From positions 53,950 through 117,949 of the forward strand of contig DATFXM010000167.1 of NCBI GenBank assembly GCA_035315885.1: DNA of 64,000 nucleotides. The letters are read 5' to 3'. The translations under genes were made by a program, and so were the position numbers. The DNA comes from DATFXM01 sp035315885 (lineage in GTDB: Bacteria; Acidobacteriota; Blastocatellia; UBA7656). Positions 34,241 to 42,905 of the stretch are shown in pieces (position 1 is the first letter of the stretch; each line of letters begins with the position of its first letter). The notes beneath the pieces are model-generated. The model did not search any database. It was not told the origin of the DNA and worked only from the letters and a program-made list of their open reading frames with translations.

Positions 34241-35947
34241 TCACTTTCCTTCTTGCGACACAACCTTGCCAGGCAGCGGCTTGCGTGGGAGCTTCTGGTC
34301 CCTCATTGCCGTGTTGTACACAAACGCAGCCATGATCACTGCCGCCTGCTTCATGTCGTCTTCCTGAATTCGATCGTACACATCCTGATTCGAGTGATGC
34401 GTACGCGTATCGTATTCCACTTCATCCTGAATGAACTGAAATCCCGGCAATCCAACCGCATCGAATGCCAGGTGGTCGGTTCCACCGGTATTGGCTATCG
34501 TGAGCGTTGACGCGCCCATGTCTCTAAAAGGCGCAAGCCACTCGCGGAAGATTGGTCGCACCGCTTCATTCCCCTGAAGGTAAACTCCGCGAACCTTTCC
34601 TGTACCGTTATCGAGATTGAAATAACCGGCAAATTTCTCGTGACCCGACTTCAGCTCCAGTTGCGGCGGCGGCGGCGGCGGCGGCGGCTCCGGTGGCGTG
34701 CGCGGTGGTCCCGCCTGAGGGCCGCCCCCTCCGCCGCCAAAACGATCTCCCCCGGTTCGCTTTCCGAAGTGATCACCAACATAAGCCCGCGATCCGAGCA
34801 GTCCCTGCTCCTCACCGCTCCATAAGCCGATTCGAATCGTTCGCCTCGGTTTGAGTCCCAGCTTCTGAAGGATCCTCACCGCCTCAAGACAAACAGCCGA
34901 ACCCGCGCCATTGTCCGTAGCACCCGTCCCCGAGTGCCACGAATCAAAATGCGCGCCAAGCATCACTATCTCTTCCTTAAGATCGGTGCCAGGGATTTCG
35001 GCGATGACGTTGTAGCTCATCAAATCCTGATCGTAGTACTTCGACTTGACGTTCGCCTCGATTTCAACGGGCGCCCCGTTTCTCAGCATCCGAATTATGC
35101 GATTGTAGTGCTCAACCGACACCACCACTTGCGGAACAATGGGCGGCGCATCCTTGTCTCGAATGGTCTTGCGTTGTTCGTTGGGAGTGTCCGCCGGATA
35201 AGTGAGCTGCGCCGATTGGACGAATATCGTTCCGCCGTCTCCACGCCCCGGCTCCAGCACAAGCGCCGGTTTTTCAGCGTAGATCAATTCCCACTTTTTA
35301 TTGAGTAGCTGTATCGCCGCACGTTGTTCGGGAGTAGCGTTGAAACGCGCTGCTGCTCCCTGCGCACTCGGCGGCTCGGCGTTCGCCAGTTTCAGCAGCT
35401 CCTCATCAGTCAACCGTCTGCCTTCGGCTGTGAAGTGCGCCTTCACCTCTCGAGCCCCCGACAGCAAAACTATCGCGTCCTTCAGCTTGCCTTTGTACTT
35501 ATCGAGATCCGCTTCTGTCTGAGCGTCGATTAGCACAAGCGGCCCCTTGAGTACCCCATTAGTGCTCGGCGACCACGCCTTCGGATACGCAATTAGCGGT
35601 ACAAAGTAAGGCCTGGTCAGATTCAGAGCAAAGCCTTCGAGCGACCAACCCCTGCCAAAAGGCCCCCACGCTTCGAGATGCGCGTTCGCCAGGCCCCATT
35701 CGGTCAGCTTTTGCTTGGCCCACTCCTGGGCGACTCGGATGTTTGGCGAACCAGTCAGGCGCGCTCCGGTTACATCAGTGATGTAACTCAATATGCGCAT
35801 AACCTCTGAGCGCTTGAGCCCTTCTTCCTTGATTGACTCAATCGCCGCGGTGTCGAGTTTTTCCTGCGGCGCCTGCGCGCGTACCGCAGCACCCGGCAGC
35901 AGGGCGGTCGTCACGATCAAAAGAATTGCTGAGATTCTTCGATACAT
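34241..35947 (-). CDS. Secreted M28-family zinc peptidase
   Basis: A 568-residue exported aminopeptidase. It has a signal peptide (MYRRISAILLIVTTALLPGA), a PA-like inserted region, and the M28 core: MLGAHFDSWHSGTGATDNGA, WSGEEQGLLGSRAY, and a late His in TRTHHSNQDVYDRI. These give the two-zinc ligands and the catalytic Glu. A Gly- and Pro-rich run (GGGGGG and then PPPPPPPP, around residues 405-425) interrupts the catalytic domain and is encoded by a GGC-type microsatellite. ATG 35947 follows a strong GGAGGAGG; the ATG 36 bp upstream would place that site inside the gene. It is transcribed after the penicillin acylase gene, with 65 bp between. Confidence 0.88.
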   Translation of the reverse strand: MYRRISAILLIVTTALLPGAAVRAQAPQEKLDTAAIESIKEEGLKRSEVMRILSYITDVTGARLTGSPNIRVAQEWAKQKLTEWGLANAHLEAWGPFGRGWSLEGFALNLTRPYFVPLIAYPKAWSPSTNGVLKGPLVLIDAQTEADLDKYKGKLKDAIVLLSGAREVKAHFTAEGRRLTDEELLKLANAEPPSAQGAAARFNATPEQRAAIQLLNKKWELIYAEKPALVLEPGRGDGGTIFVQSAQLTYPADTPNEQRKTIRDKDAPPIVPQVVVSVEHYNRIIRMLRNGAPVEIEANVKSKYYDQDLMSYNVIAEIPGTDLKEEIVMLGAHFDSWHSGTGATDNGAGSAVCLEAVRILQKLGLKPRRTIRIGLWSGEEQGLLGSRAYVGDHFGKRTGGDRFGGGGGGPQAGPPRTPPEPPPPPPPPQLELKSGHEKFAGYFNLDNGTGKVRGVYLQGNEAVRPIFREWLAPFRDMGASTLTIANTGGTDHLAFDAVGLPGFQFIQDEVEYDTRTHHSNQDVYDRIQEDDMKQAAVIMAAFVYNTAMRDQKLPRKPLPGKVVSQEGK

Positions 35948-36012
35948 CGGTTCCTCCTCCTCCTCAGTCGAGTAATGCCGCAAGCGTAACTACTCCGGCG
36001 CATGCTCGAAGG

Positions 36013-38403
36013 TTACTTGTTTGTCGTGGCCGGCGCGGTCTTAGGCACCAGCGTCAATCGTTCTACTGCCTGCTTTTCAATCTTGTCGCGGCTGAACAAC
36101 AATGGAAAATACTTTCCCTCAGACCAGAGCTGTAGCAAATCGCCGTAATGTCTGCTTTGGGGCTGGCCCGATTGCCCGGGAACGTTGATCGCCACAGATC
36201 GGTCCCAATCGCCCGGGTCCAGGATCTCACGAAACGAAGCACCCGCCCGCTGCACGAAGCTCGTCCCGACATACGACGTTGCATTGACCGTGTTGGCGTC
36301 CCCTCCACGAGGCACGGACTTCAAGTTAAACGCCGCGCGTCGAGCGTCGTCATTCGCAAGCTGGTGCTTGAATTCCGCTACGTGTAGATCACCCCAATGC
36401 CATTTCTTCATGTCGGCACCGCGCTTCGCCTTGAGCTCGACCACAGCCCCGGTGAGCGTGCGCTCTAGCTCAGAATCGCGCCGTGCCTTGCCGTCCGCGC
36501 CAAATACTTTTGCGTCTACGTCCTTCAGTGAGCGAATGATTCGTCTTACCGAGACGCGGCCTCCTGCAAGAGCCCACGCTTCGGGAGTCGTCGTGCTTTT
36601 GAAAATCGAGTCCAGCCTCGACAGCCAGATCTCAAACAGTGCGGCCGCCGCCGAGTCTCTCGAGAGAACGTAATCCCATCCAACTAGAAGGCTGCGCGCG
36701 TCTTCAACCGCTTGCTCGTGAGGCTTGATGTTGCGCAACAGCGGTACCAGTTCTCTTGCCGGAATGGATAACTCGTCGCGCTGAAGATTTTCAAAGTCGG
36801 CGATCTGAAAACCTGAACGAGCGGAGAGAACTTCCTCGATGCGTTGAAAGCGGAATGGAGCAGCCCAATCGAAGTTGAGCTCGTGTTTGTATCCTTCCGG
36901 GATGATTTTGTGATTTGCGGTTGCGATGAAATGGCTCGATGGATTGTACGACCTCGGCAGCTCTGACAGCGGGAGGTAGCCGTCCCATTCGTACTTTCCG
37001 GAAGCACCCGGCACCGGCAAGAGCCCCGACCAGCCTCGACGCTTTGGGGCCCATCCAACTGCCTGCCAGCCGATGTTCCCGTCCACGTCGGCGTAGACCA
37101 GATTCTCCGATGGAACACTCCATCGCTCGAGCGCCTTCAAAAACTCGCTCCAGTTCGAAGCCCGGTCGAGCGACAACGACGCGAGATAACCCGCGGAACC
37201 TGGTTCCATTCCAACCCATCGGAGCGCATAAGCCCGGTGCAGAGCCGGATCCTCGTAAATCACGGGACCGTGGCGGGTGAATCTAAGCTCCAGGTCAACC
37301 GGCTCGCGACCTTTGACCTTCAATTGCTCGCGCTCTATGCGCATCTTTTGCCACGCGCCCTTGTAGCGATACATCGTGGGATCGGACTGCGAGGTCTCCT
37401 CGACATAGAGGTCCTGTTGGTCGATACCCACGATCGTGAAGCCGAAGCCTATTCGCTCGTTGTGTCCGGCTGAGACTCCAGGCAGCGTAGGCTCCCCAGC
37501 CCCAATGACGTTCCATCCCGGTCCGACCAGATGAACCAGATATCGAAGCGACGGGAGCAGCAGCGTGCGATGCGGATCGTTTGCGAGAAGGGGCTTTCCG
37601 CTGGCTGTCTTGGTGCCGTCGACCACCCAATTGTTACTGCCTTCGATTGTCGCAAACGACACTGGTGCACTTGCCTGCGTTGCCCCCGCCAGGATCTTCG
37701 AATTGATGCCAGTGAGATCGAGGCCTTCGGGGACGACAAGTTTCTTGAACGGATCTGTTTCCGCGAGCTCGCCGGCTTTCTCCGGGCCTACGGCCTTGAC
37801 CAGTTGCGCGCGCAATACTTCGCGAGCTGCGTTGCCGGTCATGATGTAGCCTGCCATGCGGGTTAGACAGACTTCGGGAGTCCAGGGCTCAGGCTTGATG
37901 CCGGTGAGTTGAAACTCTATCGGTAGCCGCCGGCTGCTGATCTGAATGAAGGCATTCACCCCGTGAACAAACGATTCGATGATCTGTTTTGCGTCGGGTG
38001 CGTAGCTGTTCCACTCAGCCTGCATATCGCCGCGATAACGCATGAGCCGCGCAAACTTGTCGCGTTCGATTGCCTGCGGTCCGAGTACTTCAGCGAGTTT
38101 GCCTTCTCCCGTGCGCCTCCACAATTCCATTTGCCAGAGCCGGTCCTGTGCCGCGACGAAACCCTGGGCAAAGAACAGGTCGTCGGTAGTTTCAGCGAAG
38201 ATGTGAGGAACACCCCACGGGTCTCGGAGGACCTGGACAGGCTTGATGAGGCCTTCGAGCTCGATTTTTCCGGTGGTCTGGGCGAGGGTGGTGGTAGCGC
38301 GGCGGGCCATCATTCCGGCAGCGCGTTCGGCCGAGCGGTCCTGGCTTAGCGCGAGCTGAGACGCGAGGGCTGCCGACACGATGGCCGTAACCAGCTTCTT
38401 CAT
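36013..38403 (-). CDS. Penicillin acylase-family N-terminal-nucleophile hydrolase
   Basis: A 796-residue periplasmic amidase of the penicillin G acylase / acyl-homoserine-lactone acylase family. The signal peptide (MKKLVTAIVSAALASQLALS) is followed by an alpha-chain with VQVLRDPWGVPHIFA and AQDRLWQMELWRR. Self-cleavage is expected at the Gly-Ser in IEGSNNWVV, making Ser256 the nucleophile of the beta-chain. Downstream ANDPHRTLLLPS and HNERIGFGFTIVG fit the family. Substrates may be acyl-homoserine lactones or other amides; I cannot tell. ATG 38403 has AGGAG 5 bp upstream; the ATG 15 bp earlier overlaps it. Confidence 0.9.
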   Translation of the reverse strand: MKKLVTAIVSAALASQLALSQDRSAERAAGMMARRATTTLAQTTGKIELEGLIKPVQVLRDPWGVPHIFAETTDDLFFAQGFVAAQDRLWQMELWRRTGEGKLAEVLGPQAIERDKFARLMRYRGDMQAEWNSYAPDAKQIIESFVHGVNAFIQISSRRLPIEFQLTGIKPEPWTPEVCLTRMAGYIMTGNAAREVLRAQLVKAVGPEKAGELAETDPFKKLVVPEGLDLTGINSKILAGATQASAPVSFATIEGSNNWVVDGTKTASGKPLLANDPHRTLLLPSLRYLVHLVGPGWNVIGAGEPTLPGVSAGHNERIGFGFTIVGIDQQDLYVEETSQSDPTMYRYKGAWQKMRIEREQLKVKGREPVDLELRFTRHGPVIYEDPALHRAYALRWVGMEPGSAGYLASLSLDRASNWSEFLKALERWSVPSENLVYADVDGNIGWQAVGWAPKRRGWSGLLPVPGASGKYEWDGYLPLSELPRSYNPSSHFIATANHKIIPEGYKHELNFDWAAPFRFQRIEEVLSARSGFQIADFENLQRDELSIPARELVPLLRNIKPHEQAVEDARSLLVGWDYVLSRDSAAAALFEIWLSRLDSIFKSTTTPEAWALAGGRVSVRRIIRSLKDVDAKVFGADGKARRDSELERTLTGAVVELKAKRGADMKKWHWGDLHVAEFKHQLANDDARRAAFNLKSVPRGGDANTVNATSYVGTSFVQRAGASFREILDPGDWDRSVAINVPGQSGQPQSRHYGDLLQLWSEGKYFPLLFSRDKIEKQAVERLTLVPKTAPATTNK

Positions 38404-38791
38404 ATGATCTCCTATCAAAAGCGCGGCGGGGTAAATCGCCGGTTATCTTAGAGGGCACTTCCACGAGCGGTCAATGAGGGAGGGGAGGGGCGAAGGGGCG
38501 ACGCGGGGAAGAGGGACGCGGAGACGCGGTGAGAGCAAGGTTTGGCAGGCACAGCAGAGGTCAACCAAGCGGTCGCCCATTCGCCGCTTCCCTCCTCCCC
38601 GCGTCCCTCCTCTCCGCGTCTCCTCCCCGAAACGGGGCTACAAAATAAAAGATCGTTGGTAAAATGTTTAAGAGAACGAAAGGCGCAGTTCAATCGTCTG
38701 TGCATATGTATTTAACGGCGCCGTGCAGTTGTCGTGATGGAAAGTTGTCGATGGCTGTGCTGGCGGAACAAAACTAAACAAGGAGAGAAAA
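38404..38791. repeat. Intergenic inverted repeat (GCGGNGAC family)
   Basis: There is no gene in 388 bp. 38476-38535 reads GGGGCGACGCGGGGAAGAGG-style G-rich repeats and 38570-38632 the facing complement (CCCCGCGTCCCTCCTCTCCG). The 3' part leads into the VOC gene, whose ribosome site AAGGAG lies at 38779-38784. The left part should contain the promoter of the penicillin acylase gene; none stands out. Confidence 0.75.
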
Positions 38792-39577
38792 ATGCCTGAG
38801 GTAAGTGGACACGCACCAGGATCTTTTTGTTGGTTTGAACTGGGCACAAGTGATCAGGAAGCGGCCAAGAAGTTTTACTCGGCCCTCTTTGGCTGGGATC
38901 CCCAGGACACACAAGCTGGGCCGGGGATGATCTATACGCTGCTCAAGCTTAACGGCAAGGACGTTGCCGCACTCTATCAACTCACGGAGCAGTATCACAA
39001 AGGAGTGCCTCCCCACTGGCTCAACTATGTCGCAGTAAGCGATGCAGATGAAGCTGCGGCTAAGGTGAAATCACTGGGAGGGAATGTTCTCCTGGAGCCC
39101 TTCGAGGTCATGGATCTCGGCCGAATGGCCATGTTTCAGGACCCGCAGGGTGCAACGCTGGCAATCTGGCAGGCGAAATTGCATTCGGGCTCGGGAATAG
39201 TCGGCGAGCTGAATACTCAGTGCTGGAGCGAGCTGGCTACGAGCGACACCGATAAGGCTCTCGAATTCTACACGAAGCTGTTTGGTTGGACGGTAAAGAC
39301 CGGCGACTCGTCAGGAATGGTCTATTACGAATGGTCGAACCAGGGTAACCCGATAGGCGGAATGTACAAGTTGACGCCTGAAATGGCTGGTGTGCCACCG
39401 CACTGGCTGCCGTATTTCAGGGTCGCGGATTGCGACGGCATCGCCAACAAAGCAAAATCGCTTGGAGGTAACTTGATAGTACCCCCGACGGACATACCTA
39501 ACGTCGGGCGCTTCTCGTACATCCAGGATCCGCAGAGCGCCGCCTTCGCGATTATCCATCTGACGGCTGTTCACTAG
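38792..39577 (+). CDS. Two-domain VOC (glyoxalase/dioxygenase fold) protein
   Basis: A 261-residue cytoplasmic protein with two vicinal-oxygen-chelate domains. Each begins with an FxELxTxD strand (CWFELGTSDQEAAKKFYSAL and CWSELATSDTDKALEFYTKL) and ends in a strand with PQ (FQDPQGATLAIWQA; IQDPQSAAFAIIHL). Similar proteins are annotated as hydroxylase/glyoxalase-like. The usual Glu/His metal ligands are not all obvious, so it may bind a small molecule rather than catalyse. AAGGAG lies 7 bp before ATG 38792. A G-rich repeat follows within about 10 bp of the stop. Confidence 0.83.
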   Translation: MPEVSGHAPGSFCWFELGTSDQEAAKKFYSALFGWDPQDTQAGPGMIYTLLKLNGKDVAALYQLTEQYHKGVPPHWLNYVAVSDADEAAAKVKSLGGNVLLEPFEVMDLGRMAMFQDPQGATLAIWQAKLHSGSGIVGELNTQCWSELATSDTDKALEFYTKLFGWTVKTGDSSGMVYYEWSNQGNPIGGMYKLTPEMAGVPPHWLPYFRVADCDGIANKAKSLGGNLIVPPTDIPNVGRFSYIQDPQSAAFAIIHLTAVH

Positions 39578-39880
39578 CCGCATCGACGCGGTTAAGGGGA
39601 CGCGGAGAGGAGGGGCACGAACAGGAGAGAAGCGGAGATACGCGGACACGGAGACCATGCGACCATCACCCAGACGCTGTCGCCCATTCGGCCCTTCGCC
39701 GTCTATCCGCGTCCCTCCTCCCCGTGTCCCCTTCCCCATTCCCCTCCTCCCCTAAACCTCCTTGCGGCATCCAAGCGCCCCCCGTACAATTCGTGTTTCT
39801 CATCGGCTAGTGAAACCCGTCTATCGGCTTATCGACTCAGACGTGCCCGGCCGAACATCATCGAAGGTGGTAGCTCTACA
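39578..39880. repeat. Intergenic inverted repeat (GCGGNGAC family)
   Basis: G-rich heptamers at about 39587-39655 (GACGCGGTTAAGGGGACGCG) face C-rich ones at 39700-39760 (CGCGTCCCTCCTCCCCGTGT). The final 100 bp are non-repetitive, ending in AAGGTGG before the foldase ATG. No gene seen. Confidence 0.7.
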
Positions 39881-41968
39881 ATGTTGAAGTTTCTCGCTGG
39901 AAAGAAACGCTCTCGCAATATCTTCCTACTCGTTTTTGTCGGAATCCTTACGATCTCACTCATAGGCCTGTTTGGCGTGGTAGTTTCCGGCGGCGCTGCG
40001 GGGCTGTTCCGCTCGTCAACCGGCGATGACGCCGTAGTCGCAAAAGTCGCGAGCCTCGACGTCACCGCAAAAGAGTTGAGAGATGCCCTCTCAGCATTCA
40101 GCCAGCAGATGGCCCAGGGCCGCGGTACGGCCACCCGAGACTCCCTGGGCATGACCTACTCTCTTTACGGCCAGCAGGTGATGGACAACCTGATTCGCAA
40201 CAAGCTGATAATCTACGAAGCCGACAAACTGAATCTGGGCGCTTCCGATTCCGAAGTCCTCTCGCACCTGAAACAAATCTTTAGTCCGTGGAACCCGGAT
40301 CAGTATCGCGCCCGCCTGCAACAGGCGGGAATGAGCCCAATCTCATTCGAGGACAACATCCGTGCGAGCATCGCACAAGAACACCTCCGCAGCTACATCT
40401 CCGCCGCAGTTCAGGTCTCGCAACAGGAAATCGAAGACGACTACAAGCGTGCTAATACCCAGTACACCGTTCGATGGGTGGCGCTGAACCCCGAACAGCT
40501 CCGCAGCAAAGTGCCGGTGAATGACAACGACCTTCGCGCCTACTTCGATTCCCATAAAGGCGACTTCAAGATCAACACCGAGCAGCGTCGCGCGCGCTAC
40601 ATCTTCGTGGATCAGTCAAGGGCGGGCGAAACCATCCAGATAAACGATGACGAGTTAAAGGCGAAGTTCAAGCCGGAAGACCACGTCAATCAAGTGCGGG
40701 TGAGCCAGATCGTCCTCAATGTGCCTGCGGCTCAGCCAGCCAAGACAGGCGAGAGCGAGGCCAAGCCGGCAGACAATGGCTCGGGCGAAGAAACAATAAG
40801 AACCAAGGCGCAGGATCTGATAAAGCGCGCTCAGGGAGCCGAGGGCAAGCCGGCCGAAGACTTCGCGCAGCTTGCACGAGAGAACAGTGACGACTCCAGG
40901 ACCAAGGCGAACGGCGGCGACATCGGGTGGGTAAACAAGAAGGACAAGCGCGGCTCCGATGATCCGATCAGCCACGCCTTCGGAATAAAGAAGGGAGACG
41001 TCACTCAGCAGCCGATCAAAAAGGGTGACAAGTTTTACATCCTGAAAGTGACCGACGTCAAAATTCCGACTTTTGCGGAGCTGAAGGAAGATCTGCTCAA
41101 GGAACAACGCAATACTCAGAGCTACAGCAAGGCTGTAACAATCGCCAGCGAAGTCGAGCAGCAGTTCAAAGAGACCAAGAATGCCGATGCAGTATCGGCA
41201 GAGATCAATAAGAAGTACGGCACCGCTATCACCGCGATCAAACAGACTCCGTTTTTCAATCAGGGAGACAAACTGCCGGATCTCGGCGTAGCTACCGAAT
41301 TCGAAGGCGCTGTGTTCGAGCTTCAGAACATCAACGACGTAACCCAGCGAATGAATGTCGAAAAGGGATTCGCAATCGGCCAATACATCGAGAAGAAGGA
41401 CCCGCACGATGCAACTTTCGAGGAAGTAAAGTCCAAGGCGGAGGACCGGTATCGCATCGAGAAATCAAAGGACCTGGCCCTCGCTCAAGCCAAGCAGGTT
41501 GCCCAGGCGAATACCGCCGACGAGCTAAAGAAGATTGCCGGCTCGATTGGCGCAAAAGCCGATGAACGCGCGGGACTCTCTGCAAGCGATTCGATTGGTC
41601 CGCTGACCAGCGACGCGGACCGGGCGCCGGTATACAAACTGAAGCTCGGCGAGGTGACCCACGAGCCCATCAAGACTGAAAACGGCGAGAACTACGTCGT
41701 TGCGGCTATGGTGGCGCGAAAAGATGCCGACATGGGCGAGGCGTTTCAAAAAGAACGAAAGTCCATCGAACAGCGCTTGCTTGATGATAAGAGGAATATC
41801 TATTTCCAGACCTACCTGGCAGAGACCGAGCGGCGGATGAAGGACTCAGGGAAGATCAAAATCTACGACGACACTATCCAGGATGTCCTTGAGACTGGCG
41901 GCGGGCCAGCAGGTGCGCCGGCCGGGGCACCCGGTCGCCCGCGTACGCGAAGAGGCCCGAGGAAGTAG
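39881..41968 (+). CDS. PpiD/SurA-like peptidyl-prolyl isomerase
   Basis: A 695-residue membrane-anchored periplasmic foldase. It has a short basic N-terminus and one membrane span (about 13-36: NIFLLVFVGILTISLIGLFG), then a SurA-N-like helical chaperone region (IRNKLIIYEADKLNLGASDS). A parvulin domain follows (VRVSQIVLNVP, DFAQLARENSDDSR, GGDIGWVNKKD, KGDKFYILKVTDV), then a second helical segment. The C-terminus is a Gly/Pro/Ala and Arg-rich tail. It is slightly longer than E. coli PpiD. It would help fold exported and outer-membrane proteins such as those encoded nearby. AAGGTGG lies about 12 bp before ATG 39881. Confidence 0.88.
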   Translation: MLKFLAGKKRSRNIFLLVFVGILTISLIGLFGVVVSGGAAGLFRSSTGDDAVVAKVASLDVTAKELRDALSAFSQQMAQGRGTATRDSLGMTYSLYGQQVMDNLIRNKLIIYEADKLNLGASDSEVLSHLKQIFSPWNPDQYRARLQQAGMSPISFEDNIRASIAQEHLRSYISAAVQVSQQEIEDDYKRANTQYTVRWVALNPEQLRSKVPVNDNDLRAYFDSHKGDFKINTEQRRARYIFVDQSRAGETIQINDDELKAKFKPEDHVNQVRVSQIVLNVPAAQPAKTGESEAKPADNGSGEETIRTKAQDLIKRAQGAEGKPAEDFAQLARENSDDSRTKANGGDIGWVNKKDKRGSDDPISHAFGIKKGDVTQQPIKKGDKFYILKVTDVKIPTFAELKEDLLKEQRNTQSYSKAVTIASEVEQQFKETKNADAVSAEINKKYGTAITAIKQTPFFNQGDKLPDLGVATEFEGAVFELQNINDVTQRMNVEKGFAIGQYIEKKDPHDATFEEVKSKAEDRYRIEKSKDLALAQAKQVAQANTADELKKIAGSIGAKADERAGLSASDSIGPLTSDADRAPVYKLKLGEVTHEPIKTENGENYVVAAMVARKDADMGEAFQKERKSIEQRLLDDKRNIYFQTYLAETERRMKDSGKIKIYDDTIQDVLETGGGPAGAPAGAPGRPRTRRGPRK

Positions 41969-41986
41969 TGAGGGATGAGGAGAAGG

Positions 41987-42631
41987 TTAAGGCGTTCTTT
42001 TGAAATCGGCCGGGACTTCAAACATGTCCGGCGATACCGAGAGAGTAACTTCTTTTCGTTCGGTCACCACTGATCGCCCGCTTGCTTCGGAGATTTCTTG
42101 TCGTAGGATCAATCCTGTTTCCTTGTCGCGATGCGTGCGAATTACCTCTGAGCTTCCGCCGACGTACACGACTCGGGTTTCATAGACAGCGCACTGGCGT
42201 CCTTCGATTTTCTCATCAGGCAACATGCGACTCTGGACACTATCGGGCGATTGAGAATCTGTGAGTTCGCGCTCGACGGCTTCCAAATCACTCTCAGGGG
42301 GAGCGCTGCGGTCTTCGGAAACTTTTGACTCGGTGTAAGTCTTCTGGCCGAGGTCCAAAAGAAAACTCTTTCCGAGGTCCGGCCTCCAGATCAACGCGCG
42401 CTCCTCTCCGTTTGCCTTCCATTCTTCTCGACGCATGGCGCCGGAACACGCCACGCGAGTGACATTTACTTCCCGCATTTCGCCGTCTACGACTGTTCGA
42501 ACTACGGTGGCCGAATATTGGGCCGGCTCTCCTCCCGGCTCTGGTCGGAGGTCGGAGCTGAAACCCGCGTTCGTCCCTGAACGACTACAGGAGGAGATTG
42601 AACCAGAGAACGAAGCCAGGAGCAGTGTCAT
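41987..42631 (-). CDS. Putative lipoprotein, DUF4412-like
   Basis: A 214-residue exported protein. The N-terminus MTLLLASFSGSISSC ends in an ISSC lipobox, followed by Ser-rich mature sequence. The body (YSATVVRTVVDGEMREVNV, LIWRPDLGKSFLLDLGQK, DEKIEGRQCAVYETR, VSPDMFEVPADFKR) has the strand pattern of LolA/DUF4412-type proteins of unknown role. ATG 42631 is chosen because everything upstream in frame is C-rich heptamer repeat. The signal peptide then lacks its usual positive residues, so the start or the signal may have been altered by the repeat. It points the same way as the fusion gene at 42821 but is separated from it by repeat. Confidence 0.6.
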   Translation of the reverse strand: MTLLLASFSGSISSCSRSGTNAGFSSDLRPEPGGEPAQYSATVVRTVVDGEMREVNVTRVACSGAMRREEWKANGEERALIWRPDLGKSFLLDLGQKTYTESKVSEDRSAPPESDLEAVERELTDSQSPDSVQSRMLPDEKIEGRQCAVYETRVVYVGGSSEVIRTHRDKETGLILRQEISEASGRSVVTERKEVTLSVSPDMFEVPADFKRTP

Positions 42632-42639
42632 GGTGACAA

Positions 42640-42905
42640 GGGAAGGCGAGACGCGGTGACGCGGAGAACCGGTGACGCGGTGGGAGGGGCTGAAGGGGTG
42701 AAGGTGCGAAGGGGGGAAGGGGCGACACCGTTGGCTAGCGTCGCTCTGTATGCCGTTGTCGCATCGTCCCTGTGTCACTGCGCTTCGTGCCCCCCGTCTC
42801 CGTGTCTGCACGTTACTTGGTCACGACATCGCACCTTCGCCAATTCGCCCACTCTCCGCGTCACCGCGTCCCCGCATCGCCGCTTCGCCCATTCGCTCAC
42901 TCCCT
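42640..42905. repeat. Inverted G/C-rich heptamer repeat, running into a gene end
   Basis: The left arm, about 42643-42720, reads GGCGAGACGCGGTGACGCGG and on. The right arm, about 42832-42905, is complementary (CTCCGCGTCACCGCGTCCCC). The right arm lies inside the 3' end of the PBP/SpoIID fusion gene and encodes its last 25 or so residues. Confidence 0.8.

Noticed and set aside
42632..42811. 60-residue N-terminal extension of the lipoprotein
   Set aside because: It is encoded almost wholly by C-rich heptamer repeats (words like HRVTGSPRHRVSPS) and would bury the signal peptide.
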